From Verrucomicrobiales bacterium (lineage in GTDB: Bacteria > Verrucomicrobiota > Verrucomicrobiia > Verrucomicrobiales > Akkermansiaceae): a stretch of DNA of 15,592 nucleotides. The notes under the pieces were generated by a model. It was not told where the DNA came from. It was given only the letters and a program-made list of their open reading frames with translations, and did no database searches. Made by a program: the position numbers and the translations under genes. Shown in pieces: positions 6,991 through 14,087 of this stretch. The DNA is taken from assembly GCA_002729295.1 (NCBI GenBank), contig PBTU01000167.1, forward strand, positions 1-15,592, written 5' to 3'. Every line of letters starts with the position of its first letter. Position 1 is the stretch's first letter.

Positions 6991-7275
6991 ATGCCTTCGC
7001 GTGGTCGTCACCAGAGTTCATCGAAGGAATGTCTTCGGATGATCCGCAAGGTGGAGGCGCTTGAAGGTGTGGTTGGAGTGATTATTGGGAGATCGTATGG
7101 CGGTAAATCGCTCGGACGGGGCGGCACGACAGGAACGATTCGAGTGCAGCGGGAAATTTCCGGTGGTTTGAAGGCGGTGACGCAGACTGCCAAGGGAGTA
7201 CAGGAATTGTTTATCCGGACGGAAGCGGGTTGCGCGAAGGGGGTTTGGGAGAAGGTGCGGGAGCTAGAGAGCTAG
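6991..7275 (+). CDS. Small DUF2103-like protein
   Basis: A 94-residue soluble protein. It contains H-Q-S-S-S (7-11), then a G-V-I-I-G-R segment, a glycine-rich turn (G-G-K-S-L-G-R-G-G-T-T-G), and a strand-like R-V-Q-R-E-I-S-G-G-L-K-A-V followed by A-K-G-V-Q-E-L-F-I-R-T. From memory, this order (an H-x-S near the start, I-G-R, G-G-x-K-x-x-A, G-x-x-Q-E-x-F) resembles DUF2103, small predicted metal-binding proteins with no known function; I could not compare it directly. It lies 50 nt after the permease gene and ends in a probable terminator, so it may be the last gene of the exporter transcript. GAAGG stands only 2 nt before the ATG, too close for a normal SD; the frame is open a few codons upstream without a better start. 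Confidence 0.65.
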   Translation: MPSRGRHQSSSKECLRMIRKVEALEGVVGVIIGRSYGGKSLGRGGTTGTIRVQREISGGLKAVTQTAKGVQELFIRTEAGCAKGVWEKVRELES

Positions 7276-7281
7276 CTTTTT
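7262..7281 (+). terminator. Probable terminator at the end of the plus-strand block
   Basis: AGCTAG (7262-7267), loop AGAG, and CTAGCT (7272-7277), followed by TTTT. The stem is short (6 bp) and overlaps the TAG of the DUF2103-like gene. A second overlapping inverted repeat (AGCTTT 7274-7279 / AAAGCT 7285-7290) could act for the convergent gene. Position between two convergent genes supports a role. Confidence 0.45.
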
Positions 7282-7282
7282 C

Positions 7283-8530
7283 TTAAAGCTCGTAGCACAT
7301 CAGGCGGTTTTGCTCGCGAAGGTAGAGTTTGCCGTTGGAGACAACGGGGTGAGCCCAGGATTGGGCTTCTTGGTAGGCGGGCATAAAGGAGCCTTTGAGT
7401 TCGTAGGCGGTGGGGGTGGCTTTGATGAGGGCGATGTGGCCGCTTTGGTAGCGGTAGATAAGGTGTCCGTCGACGGCGGTGACGGCTGCTGAGCCGTTGC
7501 CGGCACCTTTGACAGGCCCCCATTTGACCTCGCCGGTTTTGAGTTCAACGCAGATGGGATCTCCGCCGTTGTGCTTGTGGCCGCAGTAGATGTGGCCGTC
7601 GATGAGGATCATGCCGCCGTGGTGGTTTTGGAGGACTTTGGGTTTGAGGAAGTAGAGCTCTTCGGCGGTCTTGCCATCGAGCTTCAGGAGGGCGGAGCCG
7701 GTGCCGTATCCGGTGGAGCAGAAGACGTGATTACCTGCGATGACGGGAGTGGGGATGTTGGCAGTGGAATTAGCGACGGAGTTGTAACTCCAGAGATGCT
7801 TGCCATCCTTGGCCCGGACTCCGATGACGCCGCGGCCGGTCATTTGGACGTATTGTTTGACGCGCCCGGCATTGGAGATGGCGATCGAGCTATAGCCAGC
7901 GCCGTCTTTACCTTTCTTACCGGTCTTACCAATTTTAGTTTTCCATTTGGTAGCGCCGGTTTTTTTATCGAGTGAGACCATGAAAGCGTTCTTTCCGCCC
8001 GGGGTGCAGACGACGCGGTCACCGTCAACGAGCGGGGATTCGGAAAAGCCCCAGCCTGACATCATCTTGCCGCCCCATTCATCTTTGAAGCTTTTGGACC
8101 AAACGATTTTTCCTTGAGTAGTGAGGCAGACGATGGCTCCGTCGGAAGAGGTGACATAGAGGTGGCCGTCATCGATGGCGGGAACCGAGCGGGCACCGCC
8201 GTATCCATGCTTGGGTGGGAGTTTGGTGATGGGCGTTTGCCAGAGAAGTTTGCCGTCTTTGGCCGAAAAGGCGCTGACGCCCTGCCCTTTGATTTTGTCG
8301 TTGTAGTTCCCGCTGGTGTAGATGACGCCTTCAGCAATTGAGATGGAGGAAAAGCCTTTTCCGCTGCCTTCGGTGTTCCAAAGGAGTTTGGGTTTTTGTT
8401 TGTTCCAGTCCCTGATGACTCCTGTTTCGGAAGAAATTCCGGTGCCGGCGGGACCACGCCACTGAGGCCAGTCTTTGGCGGTAGCGGGTGAGGTAAAAAG
8501 GATTAGTGCTGCGAGAGAGGTATACTTCAT
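7283..8530 (-). CDS. Secreted PQQ-like beta-propeller protein
   Basis: A 415-residue protein with a Sec signal peptide (M-K-Y-T-S-L-A-A-L-I-L-F-T-S-P-A-T-A, probably cut before K19). The mature protein starts W-P-Q-W-R-G-P-A-G-T-G, a motif typical of secreted outer-membrane-biogenesis-like propellers in Planctomycetes and Verrucomicrobia. It then shows repeated blade units with the pattern hydrophobic-x-A/S-x-D-G-K-x-L-W (for example S-A-K-D-G-K-L-L-W and R-A-K-D-G-K-H-L-W) and L-K-T-G-E-V-K-W. These match the PQQ_2 repeat fold. Such proteins often only share the fold and bind no PQQ; no catalytic residues can be named, so a scaffold or binding role in the periplasm is as likely as dehydrogenase activity. 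It lies downstream of the sulfatase with a 125-bp gap, so it may have its own promoter. Confidence 0.85.
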   Translation of the reverse strand: MKYTSLAALILFTSPATAKDWPQWRGPAGTGISSETGVIRDWNKQKPKLLWNTEGSGKGFSSISIAEGVIYTSGNYNDKIKGQGVSAFSAKDGKLLWQTPITKLPPKHGYGGARSVPAIDDGHLYVTSSDGAIVCLTTQGKIVWSKSFKDEWGGKMMSGWGFSESPLVDGDRVVCTPGGKNAFMVSLDKKTGATKWKTKIGKTGKKGKDGAGYSSIAISNAGRVKQYVQMTGRGVIGVRAKDGKHLWSYNSVANSTANIPTPVIAGNHVFCSTGYGTGSALLKLDGKTAEELYFLKPKVLQNHHGGMILIDGHIYCGHKHNGGDPICVELKTGEVKWGPVKGAGNGSAAVTAVDGHLIYRYQSGHIALIKATPTAYELKGSFMPAYQEAQSWAHPVVSNGKLYLREQNRLMCYEL

Positions 8531-8603
8531 TGCCCGTTTTTACTCCGGATCGGGCGGGGAGAGCGACCATAATTGAAGCCGAAATTTTTAACTTTTGTGC
8601 GGG

Positions 8604-8624
8604 TCCCGGGCCTGCCACCCGGGA
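8604..8624 (-). terminator. Hairpin after the sulfatase gene (weak terminator)
   Basis: TCCCGGG (8604-8610) and CCCGGGA (8618-8624) form a 7-bp GC-rich stem with a 7-base loop, about 30 nt beyond the sulfatase stop. No U-run follows on the minus strand, so it may slow or process the transcript rather than terminate it. Confidence 0.3.
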
Positions 8625-8655
8625 TCAAAAGGACAGCTTTGAACTACTTTTTCCG

Positions 8656-10809
8656 CTACCTGATGGTGATGTTGAGCGACTTTAAGGGAACGTTGAGGTC
8701 GAAGTTCTCTTCGTAGTCTCCGACGAGGCCGCCGTTGTCTTTTCCTACTTCGAGCGCGTCGATGGGGTGGCTGGTGAGTTGATGGTCCCCTTCCTTGATG
8801 GCAAGGCGTTTGTTGTCTGAGCGGAGGATGAGAGATTTTTTAGTGACCTTGGCTTCGAGCAATCCCTTGGAGTCGGACGGGAGCGGAGCCTTCACGGTGA
8901 AATCCTTGCCGCCGCGTCTCGTGGTGAAGAAGAGTTGTCCTTCCTTGAGGTAGAAACTCCAACCGGATGAAGTGCCGCCTTGCGCTGTGATGACTCCCTG
9001 CGCGGGGAGCTTTTCGAGTTGGGCGATGACGGAGAACGCGTGCTTCGCGACGTCGGGGGAAGTTTCCTGGGTGAACGTGTCGCCGAGTTTGAGGTGGAAG
9101 ACTTTCTTCTGAGAAGCCGCAGTCTTTTTGTCCTTCTTTTTTCTCCAGGAATTGAAGGGGACGACGCCGCGTTCCTTGGCCCAGGTTTCGTATTGTTGGG
9201 CCATTTTCTGTGCGCGTTCGGGATGTTTTTTTGAAAGGTCGTGTTGCTCGGTGCGGTCGGCGGGGATGTTGTAGAGCTCCCAGGGGCCGTTGACGCCTTT
9301 GGCGACCAGTTTCCATTCGCCATCGCGGACGGCGCGGTTGCCTTCGTGTTCGAAGTAGATCGGCTTGCCGCGTTCGAGTGCTTTTCCGGTGAAGGCAGGC
9401 GCGAGGGAGACTCCTTCGACGGGGATTTTCCCATCGGGGTAGGGGGCCTTGCCGAGTTCAAGGCAGGTTGCCATGAGGTCGATGAGGTGACTTGGATCTT
9501 TGGCCCATTTGTTCTTCAGTGTGATTCCCTTAGGCCAATGCGCGACGAGCGGGGTGGCGATGCCACCCTCGTGGACCCAGTGCTTGTATTCACGGAAGGG
9601 CGTGTTGGAAACGTTGGCCCAGTTTTTTCCGTAGCCGATTTCGGTTTCGGGAGGTCCGGGCATGACGCCGTCGCCTCGACGGAGAGGATAGCCGTCGCGG
9701 GATTGGGGCGGAACCATGTTGGTTTGGAGTTCGTCCTTGCCCATGGGCTTGAGGGTGGGAGCGGATGGGCGTTCGAGAGGTCCGACGAGTTTGCCCCGAC
9801 CGAAGCCCTCGGCGCATCCGCCGTTGTCTTGTAGGAAGAGGATGAGTGTGTTGTCGAGTTGGCTGTTCTTTTTGAGAGTGGCGACAATGCGGCCGATGCC
9901 TTGGTCCATGTTGTCAACCATGGCGGCGTAGACTTCCATGCAAGCGGATTCCCATTCCTTCAGTTCAACTTTATCCCAATCGCCGATGGGGCCGGGAATG
10001 GTCCAGTTGGGATCGATGAGGCCGAGGGCCTTCATCTTCTTGAGGCGGGCTTCGTAGACGGGCTTGTAGCCGTCGTCATACTTGCCCTCATACTTGGCGA
10101 TGTCTTCGGGAAGGGCGTGCATGGGCCAGTGCGCCGCAGTGTAGGCGACGTAGTGAAAAAAGGGCTTTCCGGGGTGCTCCTTGAAGTGTGACTCAAGGTG
10201 CATCACGGTATTGTCGGAGATGGCGTCGGTGTAATACCAGGTGCCTTTCGGTTTGTATTCGGGGTCGTTCTCCGGAGTGATCTGGGTGTTGTCGCGAGTG
10301 AGGGAGTTTGGGTCGAAGAGCGATCCCGCGCCGTGAATGGTGCCGAAGAATTTGTCGAATCCGCGTTGGCGGGGCCAATTGTTCTTGGGCGCGTCGTGAG
10401 CGATCTTGGGCGTGACGTGCCATTTGCCGGAGAGGTAAGCGCGGTAGCCGGCGGGCTTGAGAGCTTCGGCAATGGTCACGCATTCCTGATTGAGGAATCC
10501 CTGGTATTGCGGGAGGCCGTAGTCGCCGGTCATGTGTCCAATTCCTGCTTGGTGTGGGTAGAGCCCGGTGAGAAGAGAAGCGCGGGTGGGGCAGCAACGG
10601 CCGGTGTTGTAGAATTGCGTGAAGCGCAGGCCGTTGGCAGCGAGCTTGTCGAGATTAGGGGTTTTTATCTCCCCTCCGTAACATCCGATGTCGGAATAGC
10701 CCATGTCATCGGACATAATGATGATGATGTTTGGGCGGGATTCGCCGTTGAGACTGAGAGCGGAAGCGCCGATGGCGAGTAGTGATAGGAGAGACAAGTG
10801 TGAGAGCAT
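8656..10809 (-). CDS. Secreted arylsulfatase with C-terminal extension
   Basis: A 717-residue type I sulfatase that hydrolyses sulfate esters, probably from a sulfated polysaccharide, outside the cytoplasm. A signal peptide (about 1-20) precedes R-P-N-I-I-I-I-M-S-D-D-M-G (25-37) with calcium ligands D34 and D35. The FGly signature C72-C-P-T-R76 with L-T-G (80-82) is intact, so C72 would be converted to formylglycine. Further expected sites: G-K-W-H (128-131), H227 in A-A-H-W-P, and D328-N329-G-G. The layout resembles arylsulfatase A-like S1 enzymes. After the sulfatase domain (to about 560) and a lysine-rich linker (K-K-K-D-K-K, about 575) comes roughly 135 residues that look beta-rich (F-S-V-I-A-Q-L-E, then G-W-S-F-Y-L-K-E-G-Q-L-F-F-T-T-R), reminiscent of a lectin-like jelly-roll. 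An FGE is needed for activity; the SUMF1-domain protein in this window lacks its catalytic cysteines. The ATG abuts alternative hairpins. Confidence 0.94.
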   Translation of the reverse strand: MLSHLSLLSLLAIGASALSLNGESRPNIIIIMSDDMGYSDIGCYGGEIKTPNLDKLAANGLRFTQFYNTGRCCPTRASLLTGLYPHQAGIGHMTGDYGLPQYQGFLNQECVTIAEALKPAGYRAYLSGKWHVTPKIAHDAPKNNWPRQRGFDKFFGTIHGAGSLFDPNSLTRDNTQITPENDPEYKPKGTWYYTDAISDNTVMHLESHFKEHPGKPFFHYVAYTAAHWPMHALPEDIAKYEGKYDDGYKPVYEARLKKMKALGLIDPNWTIPGPIGDWDKVELKEWESACMEVYAAMVDNMDQGIGRIVATLKKNSQLDNTLILFLQDNGGCAEGFGRGKLVGPLERPSAPTLKPMGKDELQTNMVPPQSRDGYPLRRGDGVMPGPPETEIGYGKNWANVSNTPFREYKHWVHEGGIATPLVAHWPKGITLKNKWAKDPSHLIDLMATCLELGKAPYPDGKIPVEGVSLAPAFTGKALERGKPIYFEHEGNRAVRDGEWKLVAKGVNGPWELYNIPADRTEQHDLSKKHPERAQKMAQQYETWAKERGVVPFNSWRKKKDKKTAASQKKVFHLKLGDTFTQETSPDVAKHAFSVIAQLEKLPAQGVITAQGGTSSGWSFYLKEGQLFFTTRRGGKDFTVKAPLPSDSKGLLEAKVTKKSLILRSDNKRLAIKEGDHQLTSHPIDALEVGKDNGGLVGDYEENFDLNVPLKSLNITIR

Positions 10810-10848
10810 TTTTCTGATACGGATTGAGAAAGTCCTTTTCTCAGAAAA
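10810..10848 (-). promoter_or_regulatory. Mutually exclusive hairpins abutting the sulfatase start
   Basis: Reading the minus strand into the start codon: TTTTCTGA (10848-10841) can pair with TCAGAAAA (10817-10810), which ends directly before the ATG at 10809. Alternatively TGAGAAA (10843-10837) pairs with TTTCTCA (10831-10825) around a 5-base loop. The two stems share bases 10841-10843, so only one can form fully. In the second form the start codon is free; in the first it sits at the base of the stem. No regulator is known here; the regulatory reading is inference. Confidence 0.35.
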
Positions 10849-10878
10849 TGTGACTCATTGGAAGGACCGACCTTGGCT

Positions 10879-11358
10879 TTAATTCAGATAAGCATAGCCC
10901 GCATTGAGATAGGTGGCGTAACTGACCCAGAGGAGGTATGGCAAAAGGAGGAATCCCGCTAAGGGAGAGACGGTTTTAAACTTTTTGATGGTTAGAATAA
11001 TTGCAATCCAAAGCGCAATGATGACGACCAAGGCAGCTTTAGGATTTTGGGCTCCGAAGAAAACCGGTGTCCAGAGTAGATTCAAGAAGAGCTGGAAACA
11101 GAAGACGTAGGACAATTGGGTGAAACCCAGACTCTGTGGACTGCGGTGCCAGATCAGGGCGAAGCTGGCACCGATCATGGCGTAAAGAGTCGTCCAGACC
11201 GGGCCGAAGACCCAGTTTGGCGGAGTGCCGGGAGGTCGAACGAGCGTGGAATACCAAGAGGGGATCGCGCTGCTGGTCAAAAAGGCTCCTAGCCCGCCCA
11301 GGGCTTCCATGACGATAATGCAGAGAGCAATCTTGGCTAAGAGGGAGCGAATTAGCAT
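10879..11358 (-). CDS. tspO: TspO/MBR family tryptophan-rich sensory protein
   Basis: A 159-residue integral membrane protein of normal TspO length with five hydrophobic segments (about 8-28, 50-70, 80-100, 108-124 and 134-156). The family signatures are plain: W-Y-S-T-L-V-R-P-P-G-T-P-P-N-W-V-F (35-51) with G-P-V-W-T-T-L-Y (52-59), N-L-L-W-T-P-V-F-F-G (93-102), and L-P-Y-L-L-W-V-S-Y-A-T-Y-L-N (139-152). TspO proteins bind tetrapyrroles and are linked to porphyrin handling and stress response; no tetrapyrrole gene is adjacent, so the local role is open. It lies 69 nt upstream of the sulfatase on the same strand. A GGAG stands 11 nt before the ATG. The start is supported by the normal length and first segment. 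Confidence 0.93.
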   Translation of the reverse strand: MLIRSLLAKIALCIIVMEALGGLGAFLTSSAIPSWYSTLVRPPGTPPNWVFGPVWTTLYAMIGASFALIWHRSPQSLGFTQLSYVFCFQLFLNLLWTPVFFGAQNPKAALVVIIALWIAIILTIKKFKTVSPLAGFLLLPYLLWVSYATYLNAGYAYLN

Positions 11359-11394
11359 AGCTGAGAATACTCCGATCCGGGTAAAACGTCGTGA

Positions 11395-11871
11395 TTATTC
11401 TTTTCGAAGCGCAACGAGCTTTTTCATTCCCTTGAGGTTTTCTTCGGAGAGTTTGGTGTTGCCATTGGTGATGCCGCCACGAGCTTCGAAGACGAGCTAT
11501 TTATCGTAGCCGATTTGGTCGAGAGTGCCGGCGAGTTTTGGGAGGTCGGTTTTACCTTTGCCGAAGTGGATGTTGTCTTCGGGCTTGAGATGGATTTCGC
11601 AGATCGCGTCGTTACCGAGTTTTTGGAGGGCGGTGTATATGTCTTCGCCGCCCCACATCATGTTGCCGGTGTCGTAATACATTTTGACGTTGGGGGGATT
11701 TCCGAGGCGCTTGAAGAGTTCGAGGACGCGGTCGTAGGTGATGGGAGATTCGATGCCGAGAGTGACGCCGTGTTTTCTGGCGATTGGGAGAATTTCCTCG
11801 ATGAACTTGGTCACGCCAGCGATTTTCTCTTCGCCTTTTTGGAAATTGGAGGGGCAGCTTGACGAGGCCAT
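11395..11871 (-). pseudogene. Remnant of a sugar phosphate isomerase/epimerase (xylose isomerase-like TIM barrel)
   Basis: From ATG at 11871 the frame encodes the C-terminal half of a family of about 270 residues: an I-A-R-K-H-G-V-T-L-G-I-E-S segment, then M-Y-Y-D-T-G-N, E-I-H-L-K, and after an in-frame TAG (11499-11497) L-V-F-E-A-R-G-G, ending at TAA 11395. Expected metal ligands are visible as E41, D67 and H94, with the fourth, E129, beyond the amber codon (position 125). In relatives the residue before L-V-F-E is usually aromatic, so TGG to TAG is the simplest explanation. The whole N-terminal half, with the first strands of the barrel, is missing, and no homologous sequence precedes the ATG. 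The product ending at the amber (124 residues) would lack a metal site. Doubly damaged, so almost certainly non-functional unless both defects are assembly errors. Confidence 0.8.
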
Positions 11872-12127
11872 TCTAGCTTATGGCTGGTTGTTTGGAGGAA
11901 ACTCCACGGGATTTAAGGCGGGGGTGATGCCTGCAGCGAATGGCTTGTTCCGATCAGTGTGGAGGCAAAATTCTCCTGCGACGGAAGGAAGAGCTACTGA
12001 CCGGCAATGCGCTTATCAGAAATTGAACAAGTTTATCGAGGTGAGCAAACGTCTTGTTCCAAAAATGAATGATGAGGAATTGAAGGAGTGGAAAGCCCTT
12101 GTCAGGATGTTGAAGTGCTTTGAGTAG
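11872..12127 (+). pseudogene. Possible C-terminal fragment of an unidentified protein
   Basis: This plus frame ends at TAG 12127 and reads L-A-Y-G-W-L-F-G-G-N-S-T-G-F-K, then, after a less convincing middle, K-F-I-E-V-S-K-R-L-V-P-K-M-N-D-E-E-L-K-E-W-K-A-L-V-style sequence that looks like a real amphipathic C-terminus. The frame is open further upstream (to 11738), but that part is antisense to the isomerase remnant. No plausible start codon with an upstream signal exists in the part that looks genuine. I do not recognise the family. It and the isomerase remnant meet with their 5' ends at about 11870, as expected if a rearrangement removed both N-terminal halves. It may instead be non-coding. 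Confidence 0.35.
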
Positions 12128-12187
12128 AGTAGTGAGGCATTGAAGAACTGACGAATTGAGAACCGGTTTACTGATTATTTTTGGGGC

Positions 12188-12289
12188 ATGGAACTCCAGG
12201 ATTTCGAGAGATTACCAGCCGATAGCCAATTTGACGTCGAAAAAATCGATAGACGCATCCTCAATTTCACCGTAGAAAGATCCAATTAA
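12188..12289 (+). CDS. Possible small ORF (33 aa) before the YHS gene
   Basis: ATG at 12188 to TAA at 12289 gives 33 residues: M-E-L-Q-D-F-E-R-L-P-A-D-S, then Q-F-D-V-E-K-I-D-R-R-I-L-N-F-T-V. It is charged, with alternating hydrophobic positions and no membrane segment. It stops 8 nt before the YHS protein start, so it could be an upstream small gene or leader ORF coupled to it, or the tail of a decayed gene. No SD is present (GGGG stands immediately before CATG). I recognise no family. Confidence 0.3.
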   Translation: MELQDFERLPADSQFDVEKIDRRILNFTVERSN

Positions 12290-12297
12290 GAACAACC

Positions 12298-12828
12298 ATG
12301 AAAGCAATTATTAAGAGACTCATCGCCCCAATCACTCCTGCCTCTATTGGTTTTTTGCTTGTCGCTTCAACGGCCAGCGCCACCGCCGATAACGAATTGT
12401 GTCCGATCATGATCGAGGATGAGATTGACGAAGAAGCAGTCTTCGAGTTCGCCGGGAAGAAAGTCTATCTCTGTTGTGACAAGTGTGAGGATATGTGGGC
12501 AAAGCGGGCCAAGTATTTCATCAAGTCCAGTCCTGATCTTCTCCCGCAGTTCAAGGGAATGGAGAAAGAGCTGGAACTCGATAAGGTCGAATTGCTTCCC
12601 CAAAAATTCTGTCCGATCTATACGAGCCACATCATTACGCCTGACTCACCTAGCCTTGAGGTGGATGGGGAAAAAGTCTACTTCTGGACTAAGACTGCCA
12701 TCCGGAGATGGAACCGGAATGCCAAAGGGTCGCTGAAAAAAGCTCTCGCGGGTGGTTATCTTCCGCAGTTCCCCGAAAATAAGAAAGTCGCAGGCAAAGC
12801 CAATCCAGTTAAGAAGGCTGAGAAATAA
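12298..12828 (+). CDS. Secreted YHS-domain protein with a degenerate second repeat
   Basis: A 176-residue protein with a Sec signal peptide (basic M-K-A-I-I-K-R, hydrophobic G-F-L-L-V-A, cut near A-S-A-T-A, about 30). The mature part has two related units. Unit 1 (about 34-86): L-C-P-I-M, F-A-G-K-K-V-Y-L-C-C-D-K-C, then L-L-P-Q-F, giving C35 and C59-C60-x-x-C63, a YHS/TRASH-type metal-binding pattern usually associated with heavy metals such as copper. Unit 2 (about 104-158): F-C-P-I-Y, V-D-G-E-K-V-Y-F-W-T-K-T-A, then Y-L-P-Q-F, which keeps C105 but has W-T-K-T in place of C-C-x-x-C. It therefore appears to be a tandem duplication in which only the first copy can bind metal. Function probably periplasmic metal binding or sensing. 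It is followed by a clear terminator. Confidence 0.8.
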   Translation: MKAIIKRLIAPITPASIGFLLVASTASATADNELCPIMIEDEIDEEAVFEFAGKKVYLCCDKCEDMWAKRAKYFIKSSPDLLPQFKGMEKELELDKVELLPQKFCPIYTSHIITPDSPSLEVDGEKVYFWTKTAIRRWNRNAKGSLKKALAGGYLPQFPENKKVAGKANPVKKAEK

Positions 12829-12854
12829 TCCCAACTCCTCAGGGTATTTTCCAG

Positions 12855-12887
12855 ATCTCCAGGCGTTGAATCGTCTGGAGATTTTTT
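12855..12887 (+). terminator. Intrinsic terminator of the YHS gene
   Basis: ATCTCCAG (12855-12862) pairs with CTGGAGAT (12875-12882), followed by TTTTT. Stem of 8 bp, loop about 12 bases with a possible inner CG/CG pair, 26 nt after the stop codon. Good plus-strand rho-independent terminator; no T-run on the minus strand. Confidence 0.85.
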
Positions 12888-12957
12888 ATAGAACACGAAG
12901 CAAAGCTGTTGATTCCATTTTGCAAGGCTCCGAAAATACGAAAACCCTGAGCTGCTA

Positions 12958-14079
12958 CTAAAATCGATCTCCAGGACCAGTGTTCCAGAGAAGGTGCATC
13001 TCTTCGACCGTGGGGACTTTAAGGGGGCGGATGATGCGGAAGCCGATCCATTGGGCGTCGGTGTGATACCAGATGGATTTGGGCTCTTGAGGGTCTTCGG
13101 TTTTCCACCACTGTTCGGAGAATTCGCGGGCCGCTGAGCGGAGGTTTTCCGGGGAGACTTCGAAGCTGCCGCCGCGGGTCACGCGGGGGTAGCGTTTTTT
13201 TGAGAGCATGAGGGGAGAATTTGCGGGGTGTTTCTCGTAGGTCGGAAGATAGGCGTCGAGGGTCCACTCACTGACGTTGCCGTGCATGTCGTGGAGGCCC
13301 CAGGGGTTGGGCTTCTTGGTGCCGACTTTTTGGTAGGAGAAGTCGGCGTTGTCTCCATGCCAGGCGTATTCGTCGATCTTGGAGGCGTCATCTCCGAAGG
13401 AATAGGCGGTCTTGGTGCCGGCCCGGCAGGCGTATTCCCACTCTGCTTCGGTGGGGAGACGGTAGTAGTGGCCGGTGTGAGCAGAGAGCCACTCGCAGAA
13501 TTTTGAGGCCGCATGTTGGGTCATGGCGAGAGCGGGGTATTCGGGGGCATAGCCCGCGTTGTCGGCAAGGTTGAAGTGCATGGGCGTGTAGGGCGGGGTG
13601 GGCTGGGAGATCACGTCGACAAGGGGTTCCCTGCCGACCTCGGGTGGCTCGGGGCTGTAGATTTGGGAATCTCGATTGAAGGTGCCATCTTTGTTCCGGT
13701 CCTCGCCATTTTCCATGAAGATGCGGTAGAGGGCCCAGGTGGTTTCGGTCTTGGCCATCCAGAAGGGATTGATCGTGATTTTTTTCTGGGGCGATTCTCC
13801 TTCGCCGCGTCCTTCTTCGGATTCCGGTGAGCCCATGGTGAATTCCCCGCCGGGGATGGGAAGCATTTCAAATTTGTTGTTCTCGTACTTGGCGACGGTC
13901 TCGGTGTAGGGCTCCATTTTCTTTGGAACGTCCTTTTTGACTTTTTCGTAAATCGCCTTGGTCACAGTAAGGAAGGTAGGGTTGCGGTTTTTGAAGCCCT
14001 TCGGAACGACGGTGACGCTGGGCTCGGCGAGGAGGCCAGTGGCTAAGATAGGGAGTGCGGCGAGAGCGTATCTGATCAT
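12958..14079 (-). CDS. Secreted SUMF1/FGE-domain protein lacking the catalytic cysteines
   Basis: Start chosen at ATG 14079, where a signal peptide begins (M-I-R-Y-A-L-A-A-L-P-I-L-A-T-G-L-L-A, about 1-18); an in-frame upstream Met would add about 60 arginine- and serine-rich residues that look non-coding. The 373-residue product carries the FGE-sulfatase domain (about 70-352): P-G-G-E-F-T-M-G-S (76-84), F-W-M-A-K-T-E-T-T-W, Y-R-L-P-T-E-A-E-W-E-Y-A-C-R-A-G (206-221), N-P-W-G-L-H-D-M-H-G-N-V-S-E-W (258-272), R-G-G-S-F (302-306), and I-G-F-R (345-348). D-R-N-K-D-G (127-132) may bind calcium. In true formylglycine-generating enzymes two cysteines follow the R-G-G-S-W/F motif; here that region reads E-V-S-P-E-N-L-R-S-A-A-R with none. 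It therefore cannot be expected to activate the sulfatase and more likely is a binding or structural SUMF1-fold protein. A possible promoter sits almost on the start codon. Confidence 0.9.
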   Translation of the reverse strand: MIRYALAALPILATGLLAEPSVTVVPKGFKNRNPTFLTVTKAIYEKVKKDVPKKMEPYTETVAKYENNKFEMLPIPGGEFTMGSPESEEGRGEGESPQKKITINPFWMAKTETTWALYRIFMENGEDRNKDGTFNRDSQIYSPEPPEVGREPLVDVISQPTPPYTPMHFNLADNAGYAPEYPALAMTQHAASKFCEWLSAHTGHYYRLPTEAEWEYACRAGTKTAYSFGDDASKIDEYAWHGDNADFSYQKVGTKKPNPWGLHDMHGNVSEWTLDAYLPTYEKHPANSPLMLSKKRYPRVTRGGSFEVSPENLRSAAREFSEQWWKTEDPQEPKSIWYHTDAQWIGFRIIRPLKVPTVEEMHLLWNTGPGDRF

Positions 14080-14087
14080 TGGGGATG

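Noticed and set aside
7571..7975. 134-residue plus-strand frame opposite the beta-propeller gene
   Set aside because: Antisense shadow, low-complexity composition.
9241..10782. Several plus-strand frames of 110-197 residues opposite the sulfatase
   Set aside because: All are antisense to a gene with intact catalytic motifs, and none shows a recognisable fold.
12958..14079. Calling this gene the formylglycine-generating enzyme for the sulfatase
   Set aside because: The active-site cysteines after R-G-G-S-F are missing.
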